11,104 nt of DNA, taken from positions 1 to 11,104 of the forward strand of contig JAKFXP010000089.1 of the NCBI GenBank assembly GCA_021731325.1, read 5' to 3'. The stretch's first letter is position 1. Each line of letters starts with the position of its first letter. This DNA is from Parcubacteria group bacterium (lineage in GTDB: Bacteria; Patescibacteriota; Minisyncoccia; Phycocordibacterales; UBA12088). The notes beneath the pieces are model-generated. The model was given only the letters and a program-made list of their open reading frames with translations, was not told where the DNA came from and did not search any database. The position numbers were made by a program, and so were the translations under genes. Shown one piece after another: positions 1 through 7,443 of this stretch.

Positions 1-1292
1 GATATGCCCGGTATACCAGCGATATTTGCCGACACGGTAAAAATATCTTCAAGGTACATAGCAATAGGGTCGCTTGTTTTTTCTCCAATCGTAAATGCAG
101 GTGATGGGGTGGTGGGGGTTGCGATTGCATCAATATGACCGAATACCGTCGTGAGATCGGTACGGATACGATCACGGGCTTGCATGGCCTTAGAGTAATA
201 CGCATCATAATAGCCAGAAGAAAGTACGTACGCACCAATAAGCGCACGTCGGCGTGGTTCAGGACCAAAACCGGCACCTCGTGACGTACGATAGTCATCC
301 GTACGATTTGCACCGTCAACATGGAGTCCGTACCGCACACCATCGAATCGTGCAAGATTAGAAGAGACCTCGGCAGGCATAATAATGTAGTACGTAGCCA
401 GTGCATATTCAATCGTTGGTAGCTCAATATCAACCACGCTATGTCCCTGGTCTCGGAGTGTAGCGAGCCCCTCTTCAAACGCCTGTAAGATACCCGGATC
501 AATTCCCTTGGTAAGAAACGCGCGCGGTACCCCAATCGTATAGGTGTCTTTGTGAGAAATACGCTTCGCCGAGTCGGGTATCGTGGTCGCATCCATGCGG
601 TCATGTCCACGAATCGCTTCGAACAACAGTGCTGCGTCCGACACCGACTTGGTGAGCGTCCCAATCACGTCGAGTGAGCTCCCCATAGCAATCAACCCAT
701 GTCGTGAGACTGAACCGTACGTTGGCTTAAGTCCTACCAGGCCACAAAATGCCGCTGGTTGGCGAACCGAGCCACCCGTATCCGAACCAAGTGCGGCAAC
801 TGCGAGATTGCCTGCAACCGCCGCTGCCGACCCTCCCGAAGACCCTCCCGGCACCCGGGTAAGATCAAGTGGATTTCGGGTTAAACCATACGCACTCTTT
901 TCGGTCGAGCTTCCCATCGCAAACTCATCCATGTTCGTGCGCCCCAAGAACACCGCACCTTGTGATTTGAGCTTTGCCGTGACGGTCGCATCATACGTAC
1001 CGGTATACCCTTCGAGTATTTTTGAGGCGGCACTTACCTTTCTGCCTTGTATCAAAAGATTGTCTTTCATCGCCAAAGGAATTCCCAAGAGGGGTGCTGC
1101 CTCCCCTGCACCAATGCGCGCATCAGCCTCTCGGGCTTGCGCGTGCACATCTTCAAATACTTCGAGGTATGCGTGAATCTCAGCGTCGGTACGAGAGATA
1201 TTTGCAAGACACATATCTGCAAGCTCAACCGCGGACACGGTTTTTGCGTCAAGGTGCTTACGTGCTTCAGCAATAGTTGGGAGGGTGGACAT
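1..1292 (-). CDS. gatA: Glutamyl-tRNA(Gln)/aspartyl-tRNA(Asn) amidotransferase subunit A (3' end outside window)
   Basis: Amidase subunit of GatCAB, which releases ammonia from glutamine and uses it to convert misacylated Glu-tRNA(Gln) or Asp-tRNA(Asn) in the cytoplasm. I translated 430 residues from the ATG at 1292; the family is usually about 480 to 490 residues, so roughly 50 are missing past position 1. The amidase signature is intact. The catalytic Lys is K76 in AMKDNL, the cis-Ser is S151 in GGSSGGSAAAV, and the nucleophile is S175 in GSDTGGSVRQPA. The spacings match the Ser-cisSer-Lys triad of known GatA. RTNMDEFAMGSSTE lies at 118 to 131. The gene starts 8 bases after the gatC stop with no Shine-Dalgarno, so co-transcription with gatC is likely. 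Whether gatB follows cannot be seen. Confidence 0.97.
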   Translation of the reverse strand, partial: MSTLPTIAEARKHLDAKTVSAVELADMCLANISRTDAEIHAYLEVFEDVHAQAREADARIGAGEAAPLLGIPLAMKDNLLIQGRKVSAASKILEGYTGTYDATVTAKLKSQGAVFLGRTNMDEFAMGSSTEKSAYGLTRNPLDLTRVPGGSSGGSAAAVAGNLAVAALGSDTGGSVRQPAAFCGLVGLKPTYGSVSRHGLIAMGSSLDVIGTLTKSVSDAALLFEAIRGHDRMDATTIPDSAKRISHKDTYTIGVPRAFLTKGIDPGILQAFEEGLATLRDQGHSVVDIELPTIEYALATYYIIMPAEVSSNLARFDGVRYGLHVDGANRTDDYRTSRGAGFGPEPRRRALIGAYVLSSGYYDAYYSKAMQARDRIRTDLTTVFGHIDAIATPTTPSPAFTIGEKTSDPIAMYLEDIFTVSANIAGIPGI

Positions 1293-1300
1293 ACAACGCA

Positions 1301-1582
1301 CTACAGTATCTTTTTTACTCGCAAATAATTGCCGTCTTTATCAGGAAATTCTGCAACAATGGTTTCCGTATATGCGCCCGGCATGTTCGTAATCGTATCA
1401 TCACGCATGACGTTATATAGTGCTGGTTTCTCGCGAGTACGGGTGTCTGCGGTAAGCGTGTTAATCTCGGACACATAGCCAAGCACTGCATCAAGCTCTT
1501 TTGCAAGGGAGTCGAGCTCGGCATCCGACACCGCAATCAGCGTTAATTCAGCAAGTTTTTGTACTTCCTCTCGCGTAATCAT
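1301..1582 (-). CDS. gatC: Glutamyl-tRNA(Gln) amidotransferase subunit C
   Basis: Small, non-catalytic GatCAB subunit that wraps around the GatA-GatB interface and stabilises GatA. The product is 93 residues, close to the usual size of about 95. Family features are visible: the N-terminal helix ITREEVQKLAELTLIAVSD with the following acidic helix DAELDSLAKELDAVLGYV, the LYNVMRDD stretch near residues 56 to 63 (equivalent to the conserved LRxD segment), and the C-terminal FPDKDGNYLRVKKIL, which matches the family ending. It begins 32 bases after the ligA stop and ends 8 bases before gatA. There is no Shine-Dalgarno, but an extended -10-like motif sits just before the ATG. It ends with TAG. Confidence 0.95.
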   Translation of the reverse strand: MITREEVQKLAELTLIAVSDAELDSLAKELDAVLGYVSEINTLTADTRTREKPALYNVMRDDTITNMPGAYTETIVAEFPDKDGNYLRVKKIL

Positions 1583-1588
1583 GCAGGG

Positions 1589-1597
1589 ACTATACCA
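1589..1597 (-). promoter_or_regulatory. Extended -10-like motif placed for a leaderless gatC transcript
   Basis: On the minus strand the bases before gatC read TGG TATAGT CCCTGC ATG. TGnTATAGT differs from the extended -10 consensus TGnTATAAT at one base. The hexamer ends exactly 6 bases before the ATG, so a normal start site 7 bases downstream would fall on the A of the ATG. No clear -35 box was found. The same layout precedes ligA. Confidence 0.4.
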
Positions 1598-1614
1598 CGT
1601 TTTTGCATCCCGCT

Positions 1615-3630
1615 CTACTTGAGTCGTTCCAAAAACTCTGCTTCGGTGAGGACGGGTACCCCCAGGGATTGCGCTTTTGCAACCTTGCTCCCCGGGTTTC
1701 CGCCCGCCACCACAAAGCTCGTACTCTTCGAAACACTCCCCACCGCTTTGCCTCCTGCACGTCGGATATACTCTTCTGCTTCGTCGCGCGACAAGGATAT
1801 CAAGGTGCCCGTGACCACAATACCCATACCCTGCAACCGTCCAGAGGACGCACTATTCACCGATTCAATCGTGAGGTGGGGTATGAGTGCATCAAGCTCG
1901 GCGTCATGGACGGGGTCACGAAACCATTGGTACACCGACGCGGCAACGACTGGGCCAACCCCTTCAATTAATTCGAGTTCCTCTTGGGTAGCGACACGAA
2001 TCTTTTTGAGGGTGCCAAAGTGTTGGGCGAGGTCGCGCGCTGTTTCTTCCCCCACCTGATCAATCGAGAGTGCAAAAAGAAGCCGCGCCAATGTGGTATG
2101 CCGCGCTTCTTGTATGCCCGAGAGTAAATTTTGAACCGCTTTGTCTTTAAAACCCGGCACTTCTGCAAAATCACCTGTCTGCAGAGTAAACACATCCGCA
2201 TAGGTTCGCACTAACCCTCGCTCTAATAACCCATCCATAATTTTTGGCCCTAGGCCATCAATATCAAGTGTTTTTTTTGAAACAAAGTGATGAAATTTAC
2301 GCGCAATGAGTTCAAAAGAATCTTTGGACACACACCGCCACGCTGCCTGACCGGGCACCCGTTCGATTGAGCCGTCCCCGCCACAGAGAGTGACTTTTTT
2401 TGGAAATGTGTATTTTTTTTCTTTGCCGGTACGTAGTTCTTTGACGACCGAGACGACCTCGGGTATGACATCCCCCGCTTTTTGGAGTACTACCGTATCA
2501 CCCACACGCACATCAAGGCGTCGAATCTGATCTTCGTTATGCAGTGTAGCACGCGATACGACCGAGCCGGCAACCCTGACCGGAGTGAGCCAGGCAACCG
2601 GGGTCAAGACCCCCGTGCGCCCTACCTGTAACACAATATCTTCTACCTGAGTCGTGACCTGCTCAGCCGGGAACTTGTACGCAACCCCAAAACGAGGGGC
2701 ATTGGCCGTGTAGCCCAGTGCGCGCTGGTACGACACTTCATTGATTTTGATTACCACCCCATCAATTTCAAACGGCTGCTTTTCTCGTTTTTTGAGAAGC
2801 TGTTGGTAGTACCGTTCTACGTCAGCAACCGTGGCACATGCGATAAAATCAGGATTTACCGAAAAACCCAAGGTACCTAGCAGCGCGAGCTCTTCCGTTT
2901 GTGTCTGGGGCATACTCACTCCCTGCACTTCTTCAATGTCGTAGATAAAACAGGCGAGTTTTCTGGACGCAGTCACCTTGGGATCAAGTTGGCGCAAAGC
3001 ACCTGCTGCTGCATTTCGACAATTTGCAAACAACTGTTCCCCCGCGAGACTCCGCTCTTTATTAATCCGATCAAGTTCTTTGCGGGGCAGCCATGCCTCT
3101 CCACCCACAATAATATCAACGGATTGGGTGAGGGTGAGTGGAATCGAGTGTACTGTTTTAAGATTTTCGGTAATGTCTTCGCCCACTGTTCCGTCACCGC
3201 GTGTTGCACCCTGCACAAACACACCTTTCTGGTAGGTCAAAATGACTTTGAGTCCATCTATCTTATGTTCAGTGCAAAAAGTAAATGTCTGTGGATCAAG
3301 AGCGCTTTCACGTTCCAGGTGACGTACCGCACGATCACGCCAGTGCGTCAGTTCTTCGATGGTAAATACATTGTCAAATGACCATTGGCGTACCTGGTGC
3401 CGTACCTTGGTAAATTCTTTACGAGGTGCACCACCCACCCGTTCACTGGGACTCTCTGTAGTTTTGAGTGTAGGGTACGTCTTTTCTAGTTCCCGTAATT
3501 CACGAACAAACGCATCGTATACCTCATCGGCTATTTCAGGATTGTCCTCCTCATGGTAGCGCGATTGGTGATATACGACCAGTCGGGTGAGTTCTCGGTG
3601 GCGATTGGTGATATTGGGTGACACTGACAT
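1615..3630 (-). CDS. ligA: NAD-dependent DNA ligase with degenerate zinc finger
   Basis: Seals nicks in DNA during replication and repair using NAD+. The 671 residues match the usual length. Domains in order: Ia with DNPEIADEVYDAF (29 to 41) for NMN recognition; the adenylation domain with catalytic K123 in HKIDGL, RGDGTVGED (144 to 152), GGEAWL (176 to 181), EIDGVVIK (288 to 295) and KFPAE (319 to 323); the OB fold (about 325 to 400); a zinc-finger region (about 410 to 440); helix-hairpin-helix repeats with VPGF (491) and IEGVGP (555); and a C-terminal BRCT domain (about 598 to 671). In the zinc finger only C416 and C433 remain. The other two ligand positions are V413 and S438 when aligned to CPxCG and RCxNxxCP. 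The start at 3630 is 32 bases after the pilin stop, with no Shine-Dalgarno. Confidence 0.97.
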   Translation of the reverse strand: MSVSPNITNRHRELTRLVVYHQSRYHEEDNPEIADEVYDAFVRELRELEKTYPTLKTTESPSERVGGAPRKEFTKVRHQVRQWSFDNVFTIEELTHWRDRAVRHLERESALDPQTFTFCTEHKIDGLKVILTYQKGVFVQGATRGDGTVGEDITENLKTVHSIPLTLTQSVDIIVGGEAWLPRKELDRINKERSLAGEQLFANCRNAAAGALRQLDPKVTASRKLACFIYDIEEVQGVSMPQTQTEELALLGTLGFSVNPDFIACATVADVERYYQQLLKKREKQPFEIDGVVIKINEVSYQRALGYTANAPRFGVAYKFPAEQVTTQVEDIVLQVGRTGVLTPVAWLTPVRVAGSVVSRATLHNEDQIRRLDVRVGDTVVLQKAGDVIPEVVSVVKELRTGKEKKYTFPKKVTLCGGDGSIERVPGQAAWRCVSKDSFELIARKFHHFVSKKTLDIDGLGPKIMDGLLERGLVRTYADVFTLQTGDFAEVPGFKDKAVQNLLSGIQEARHTTLARLLFALSIDQVGEETARDLAQHFGTLKKIRVATQEELELIEGVGPVVAASVYQWFRDPVHDAELDALIPHLTIESVNSASSGRLQGMGIVVTGTLISLSRDEAEEYIRRAGGKAVGSVSKSTSFVVAGGNPGSKVAKAQSLGVPVLTEAEFLERLK

Positions 3631-3636
3631 GTCATC

Positions 3637-3645
3637 ATTCTACCA
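3637..3645 (-). promoter_or_regulatory. Extended -10-like motif placed for a leaderless ligA transcript
   Basis: The minus strand reads TGG TAGAAT GATGAC ATG in the 32-base gap between the pilin stop and ligA. TGnTAGAAT is one base from the extended -10 consensus, and the hexamer ends exactly 6 bases before the start codon, as at gatC. A second candidate, GATAAT, lies at 3645 to 3650. There is no recognisable -35 box. This would let ligA be transcribed independently of the pilus genes. Confidence 0.42.
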
Positions 3646-3662
3646 TTATCGAGGAGACTCGT

Positions 3663-4145
3663 TTAGAGACGACCCGCACAATACTGTTTTGCAGTATCTG
3701 CACAATCGAGACCGAGCTGTGTCCCATCAAGATCATCTTGTAATGCACTATCATTTGTCTCGAGGGTCGCACGGACGACGTAGGTAAAATTAGACGCTCC
3801 AACGGCATACCCATATGCGCCCCCTGTTGGATTCTGGGGAATGGGGTTGATAAAATCACTCAAGGTAGTGCCCGATGGACACCCGTTTGCCGCAGCCCCT
3901 GCAAGGGTCGCTGGGTACTGGCGCCCACATTTGTTGTAATAGAACTCCAACGCCAGACTAATCTCGGTAAGCGCCGTAATACGCTTACTATCCCGTCCGC
4001 GTCCCCGTGCACCACTCAACGATGCAAAGGTGATTGAGGTTAATATGCCAATCACGGCAATCACTACAATAAGTTCTATGAGGGTGAATCCTGCACGTGA
4101 CGAACGGGGAGAGGATATAAGACTAAAAAGGTGGTTATGCATCAT
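3663..4145 (-). CDS. GspG-like type IV pilin, paralogue of the pilin at 8247-8705
   Basis: Secreted pilin subunit anchored by an N-terminal helix after PilD cleavage. From the ATG at 4145 the product is 160 residues. The leader is 19 residues ending in Gly, then FTLIELIVVIAVIGIL with Glu at mature position 5. A TTG at 4175 would add 10 residues and start 3 bases after the previous stop, but I prefer the ATG. The globular part has GspG-like features: an ISLALEFYYN helix, a YP turn, and a proline-glycine YGYA loop. Four cysteines sit in KCGRQYP, NGCPSGTTL, LDC and QYC. The same four positions, and the GTTL, YGYA, VRATLE and DGT motifs, recur in the pilin at 8247 to 8705. It is the last gene of the pilus cluster. 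Confidence 0.85.
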   Translation of the reverse strand: MMHNHLFSLISSPRSSRAGFTLIELIVVIAVIGILTSITFASLSGARGRGRDSKRITALTEISLALEFYYNKCGRQYPATLAGAAANGCPSGTTLSDFINPIPQNPTGGAYGYAVGASNFTYVVRATLETNDSALQDDLDGTQLGLDCADTAKQYCAGRL

Positions 4146-4178
4146 ACTGCTGGTGTTAGATCGTGCGTGTGCCAATAA

Positions 4179-5729
4179 TTAACGTGATTGTAATAGATCA
4201 AGTTGTTCGAACAACGTCAAGATACTTTGAGATAAGGTGTTGAAGGTGACCGCATCCAAATATAGTCCCGGATCACTCACCACATCGTTCATGAGCCAAC
4301 TCTTTGCGCCCGCACTAATACCTACACCAATGGCACCCACCGTGATGTTGTTCGGCGCTACTTTGAGTGCATCGGCAATAAGTTTACTATTACACATCGG
4401 CACCCGAACCGGAGGAGTGTTAGTGTTGTTGGGTGCCGCAAGAATCGTGGCCGGGAGGGGTGCAAATGCCTCATCAGAACACTTCGTATAGCTCGCATCA
4501 TCAATCATCTGTCCGGCACCAGGGCTTGGGGTACGGAACAGCTTTGTTTCTCCCAATACGTACGAATGATTATTCAAGCCAATAAAATTATTACTCGTAT
4601 TTACGAGTGACTGTTGAAACGTATTCGGTGAGGAGGTAATGATAGCATTTGGCTCGCCGTCGGTGATAATAATGATGTAATCGGGATAAGAGGTGTCTGG
4701 TCGATCCCGCATCAATGCTGCAGGTTGTGGGGGAATATCGGTGGCTATGTTTCCTCCCCTAAACACTGCACGCTCAAATGCTCCCGCATGAAATCGACTG
4801 TCTGGGATGGTGGTGGTGCCTACCGGATAATACCTTCCCAGCAGTTCAGCGCCCGCAATACCCAGTCCCAACGAAAGATTCGTATGCCCAAGAGAGGTAT
4901 CGATACTGCTTCCAACCACCGCAGTTGCTAAGTCAAGGGGTATCTCTGGTATACGCACACAGTCGGCTGCACTACACGGTGGTGTGACAAATGCTTGTCC
5001 GACATCTGTCACACCCGTCCCAAAAGAGACGACCCCCACTTGCACTTGTGGTTTTTTGAGGGCAAGTGTTGCAATAGAGCTATCGAGCGCGAGCTTGAGT
5101 GCCGCCCAATCACCCGTACCTGCCCCGACTCGACTCCCCCCTACACTTCCTGAGCGATCTACCACAAACATAATGTCTGCACCGACCAAGACACGATAAT
5201 CATATTCCTGAAAACGTTGCGTACTCCTATGAGAACCAGCACTTTCACTATCACTCAAGACTTGTACTTTTCCCAAAAAATATCCTTTGCTGCGATCTCT
5301 GATCACCTTAACGATGACCCCACCGAGGTTTGGTTTGGTACGATCATAGGGTATGCGAAACTCTCCGGTACCCGTATTTGGGTAGGGTGCAGTAGAGGCA
5401 ACGTACGACGGAGTATGGCTATCATTAAATGAATCGGCAGTACCGTTAAAGTCATAGGTTACTCCATTACACTCAATAGTAAGTCCTGCAACATTGGTGA
5501 AATTCCGCACATCAGTATTGATCCAATCTTTGACACATGCAAACGCATCTTCTGCATCATAGAGCACGCGCACCGCATCAGACTGTGCTTGGGACGCCCG
5601 CATGGACTGTAGCGCAAGGGTACTCGCAGAAACCGCCATGAGGAGCATCATGCTCCCGATGATAGTCACGATAAGTAACGACATACCCCGCTCACTGGTA
5701 CTTGAGTATGGATAGATACTAGGGTGCAT
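4179..5729 (-). CDS. Minor pilin with C-terminal von Willebrand factor A domain (probable pilus-tip adhesin)
   Basis: This 516-residue protein joins a pilin stem to a VWA domain. The N-terminus has a 15-residue leader ending in RG, then MSLLIVTIIGSMMLLMAV. Mature position 5 is Ile, not Glu, as in PilX-like and GspK-like minor pilins. Residues 50 to 183 form a pilin-like region. The VWA part runs from about 184 to 513. All metal-site (MIDAS) residues are present: D191, S193 and S195 in DRSGS, T283 in GHTNLSL, and D357 in ITDGEP. The domain is longer than usual, with a large insertion between D357 and the final strand at about 461. There are six cysteines (65, 87, 252, 257, 417, 446). The start overlaps the upstream gene by 11 bases. 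VWA domains bind proteins in a metal-dependent way, so a role in attachment to a host cell or surface is my inference; the partner is unknown. Confidence 0.85.
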   Translation of the reverse strand: MHPSIYPYSSTSERGMSLLIVTIIGSMMLLMAVSASTLALQSMRASQAQSDAVRVLYDAEDAFACVKDWINTDVRNFTNVAGLTIECNGVTYDFNGTADSFNDSHTPSYVASTAPYPNTGTGEFRIPYDRTKPNLGGVIVKVIRDRSKGYFLGKVQVLSDSESAGSHRSTQRFQEYDYRVLVGADIMFVVDRSGSVGGSRVGAGTGDWAALKLALDSSIATLALKKPQVQVGVVSFGTGVTDVGQAFVTPPCSAADCVRIPEIPLDLATAVVGSSIDTSLGHTNLSLGLGIAGAELLGRYYPVGTTTIPDSRFHAGAFERAVFRGGNIATDIPPQPAALMRDRPDTSYPDYIIIITDGEPNAIITSSPNTFQQSLVNTSNNFIGLNNHSYVLGETKLFRTPSPGAGQMIDDASYTKCSDEAFAPLPATILAAPNNTNTPPVRVPMCNSKLIADALKVAPNNITVGAIGVGISAGAKSWLMNDVVSDPGLYLDAVTFNTLSQSILTLFEQLDLLQSR

Positions 5730-6249
5730 ACAAGTTAAGGGTCAGGGGTACCGAGGCTGTACCATTACTTTCGCGCCACGACACCGTCACCGTCACCAAC
5801 GCTTCATCTCCCGACTGTAGGGAGGAATCTATGGCAATAGTCCGCACGTACGGGGTACGGGTGTGTCCAGCGACGGTGTGACTATATCCTCCAACGGTAT
5901 TTCGGTAGAGAGTACACCCTCCTCCTCCACAGTTTATCAGACTCCCGGCTGTAGCGGTCGTATGCGTGTCCACACCACAGGTACTTCCACATGCAGACGT
6001 GTTCAGTCCCGCAAGCCAAGGTTGGCCGGTAATCCGATTATACTCATATTTTGCAATAATCCATTCGAGTGCATCTTGAGCTAAATAGGTTGCAATAGTT
6101 TGGTCTATTACATGATTCGTACTACTCGTTGAACGCAAGAGAAGGTTGAGGGTACCGGTGACAATGAGCACCAACATACCAATGGCAATAATTGCTTCGA
6201 CTAGAACAATCCCTCGCATATTTTTTTGTATCGTCGTGTCGTTTTTCAT
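5719..6249 (-). CDS. Minor pilin, PilV/GspI-like
   Basis: Probable minor subunit of the pilus tip complex. From the ATG at 6249 it has 176 residues, with a 13-residue leader ending MRG and then IVLVEAIIAIGMLVLIV, Glu at mature position 5. A TTG at 6255 would add two residues. The region after the helix, with AQDALEWI, resembles the PilV/GspI class, where a short conserved helix follows the stem; the rest is not recognisable by eye. Four cysteines form two close pairs, CGSTC and CGGGGC. The gene starts 9 bases after the previous stop and overlaps the VWA-pilin by 11 bases, which suggests translational coupling. There is no Shine-Dalgarno. The subclass call is less certain than the pilin call. 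Confidence 0.75.
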   Translation of the reverse strand: MKNDTTIQKNMRGIVLVEAIIAIGMLVLIVTGTLNLLLRSTSSTNHVIDQTIATYLAQDALEWIIAKYEYNRITGQPWLAGLNTSACGSTCGVDTHTTATAGSLINCGGGGCTLYRNTVGGYSHTVAGHTRTPYVRTIAIDSSLQSGDEALVTVTVSWRESNGTASVPLTLNLYAP

Positions 6250-6258
6250 ACCCAATAG

Positions 6259-6786
6259 TTACCGCCGCTCAGTGAACGCAGTTTGTATATACACCGGATC
6301 AACGCCGGTATTGCCTACCGTTGGCTCTGCAACCAACATAACTATCACCCGTGAACGTTCGGGGGGTGTAGTAAATGCCTGCACCGTGAGACCGGTCACC
6401 CGTACCGAGGGAGGAGTAAGAGGCAACACCGCACCTGATCCAATGCGTTTCATAATCTGCCCTCCCGACAGCGAATAGACAACTGCGTCTGCTGTTTGTC
6501 CATTGAGTCCTGCGCGACGAGTCATCCCTAATACTGCACAACTCCCCCCACATCCATATGCCGTACTTACCCGCGACTCACGAGTAATGTCTTCAAGTGC
6601 GAATGCAAGAGAATCAACAATTTCTTGTTGTACGATTTGTGTATGATACCCGCGTTGCATCGTAAGAAACGAATCCACCACAATCACCAACGTAGTAGAT
6701 ACGAGCGCAAAGGCAACCAGTGCCTCCACAAGAAAGCTCCCACGTTCATTGGCACTATCGCGCATAGGCAGTAGCTTATTGTACAT
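6259..6786 (-). CDS. Minor pilin, PilW/GspJ-like
   Basis: Probable minor pilin of 175 residues. The leader is 16 residues ending in ERG, followed by SFLVEALVAFALVSTTLVIVV with Glu at mature position 5. After the stem, IVDSLAFALEDITRESR resembles the GspJ/PilW pattern in which a helix with acidic and basic residues precedes the beta-rich head. Two cysteines sit close together in CGGSC. The start at 6786 is preferred over the ATG at 6765 because AGGA lies 7 bases before it, the clearest Shine-Dalgarno in the window. The start overlaps the FimT-like gene by 11 bases. It is probably co-translated with its neighbours as part of a tip complex. Confidence 0.75.
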   Translation of the reverse strand: MYNKLLPMRDSANERGSFLVEALVAFALVSTTLVIVVDSFLTMQRGYHTQIVQQEIVDSLAFALEDITRESRVSTAYGCGGSCAVLGMTRRAGLNGQTADAVVYSLSGGQIMKRIGSGAVLPLTPPSVRVTGLTVQAFTTPPERSRVIVMLVAEPTVGNTGVDPVYIQTAFTERR

Positions 6787-7396
6787 ATACTAATCCTGTA
6801 CTTACCACCCACACCGTCCGCACCTCGGTACCTGCTCTAAGAATAATACCCACGTAGGACGCCGTTGCCGTAGTGCTGTTCTTGTGCAAATGTGCGACGG
6901 TACTTCCCCTGCGCAGATGGATGTGTGCTTCACTACTATCCCCCGAGGTGCAGGTTTGGGTATTTTTTACACAGATATCCGTAATGGTCACTCCTCGAGG
7001 CAATACCTGTGTTTCAACTCGTTGCTGGTCACGGGACAACGCCCCACCGGCATCATACGTATTATGGAGTGGAGCGGGTCCGATGTTGTCCCCGCCATAT
7101 ATAATGAGGGTACTGGTGTCATCGGCCATATATACCCCATACCCCCGATCGTTTTGTGTTGGTCCAGTGCCAAACACCGTACCGCTCTTTCCTAACGCTT
7201 CTGCATACCGAACTGTTGAAACTATCTGCTGTGCTGCTGCGTCAATATTGGTAACATCTCGCGATGCTTTTGCATTTAGAGACAAGGTCGTAGAAATACC
7301 CACCAGAAGTGCCATGACCACCATAAGTTCAATCAGGGTGAAGCCGGATGATTTTGAATACACGAATGGCATGGTAGTAATACTATCATTCCCCAT
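6776..7396 (-). CDS. Minor pilin, FimT/GspH-like
   Basis: Probable minor pilin that helps start pilus assembly. From the ATG at 7396 it has 206 residues: an 18-residue leader ending SSG, then FTLIELMVVMALLVGIS with Glu at mature position 5. The following helix, with QQIVSTVRYAEALGKSG, fits the FimT/GspH pattern in which a helix with an Arg-Ala pair leads into a beta-rich head. Two cysteines occur in ICVKNTQTC. The open frame extends upstream to 7678, but the extra 94 residues overlap pilD in another frame and do not look like a pilin leader, so I reject that start. An ATG at 7372 would leave a 10-residue leader. A weak purine run (AGAGAG) precedes the 7396 start, 47 bases after pilD stops. 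Confidence 0.75.
   Translation of the reverse strand: MGNDSITTMPFVYSKSSGFTLIELMVVMALLVGISTTLSLNAKASRDVTNIDAAAQQIVSTVRYAEALGKSGTVFGTGPTQNDRGYGVYMADDTSTLIIYGGDNIGPAPLHNTYDAGGALSRDQQRVETQVLPRGVTITDICVKNTQTCTSGDSSEAHIHLRRGSTVAHLHKNSTTATASYVGIILRAGTEVRTVWVVSTGLVYVQ
6794..6797 (-). promoter_or_regulatory. Shine-Dalgarno of the PilW/GspJ-like gene
   Basis: AGGA lies 7 bases before the ATG at 6786 on the minus strand, inside the end of the FimT-like gene. It decides the start in favour of 6786 over the internal ATG at 6765. Most other starts here lack such a motif. Confidence 0.6.
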
Positions 7397-7443
7397 GTCT
7401 CTCTGCGTCACCTTACGTACGGTTCGTGTGGACAAAAAACAAA

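Noticed and set aside
583..1176. Plus-strand open frame of 197 residues antisense to gatA
   Set aside because: It is the reverse of a fully conserved gatA reading frame, with low-complexity Ser/Pro/Ala composition and no recognisable motif. All other plus-strand frames in the window are likewise antisense to real genes.
2390..2425. A-tracts of 7 and 8 bases in ligA as a possible frameshift or phase-variable site
   Set aside because: The protein aligns to the family without a break before, between and after the tracts, so no shift has occurred. They encode Lys pairs in frame, and nothing shows variation.
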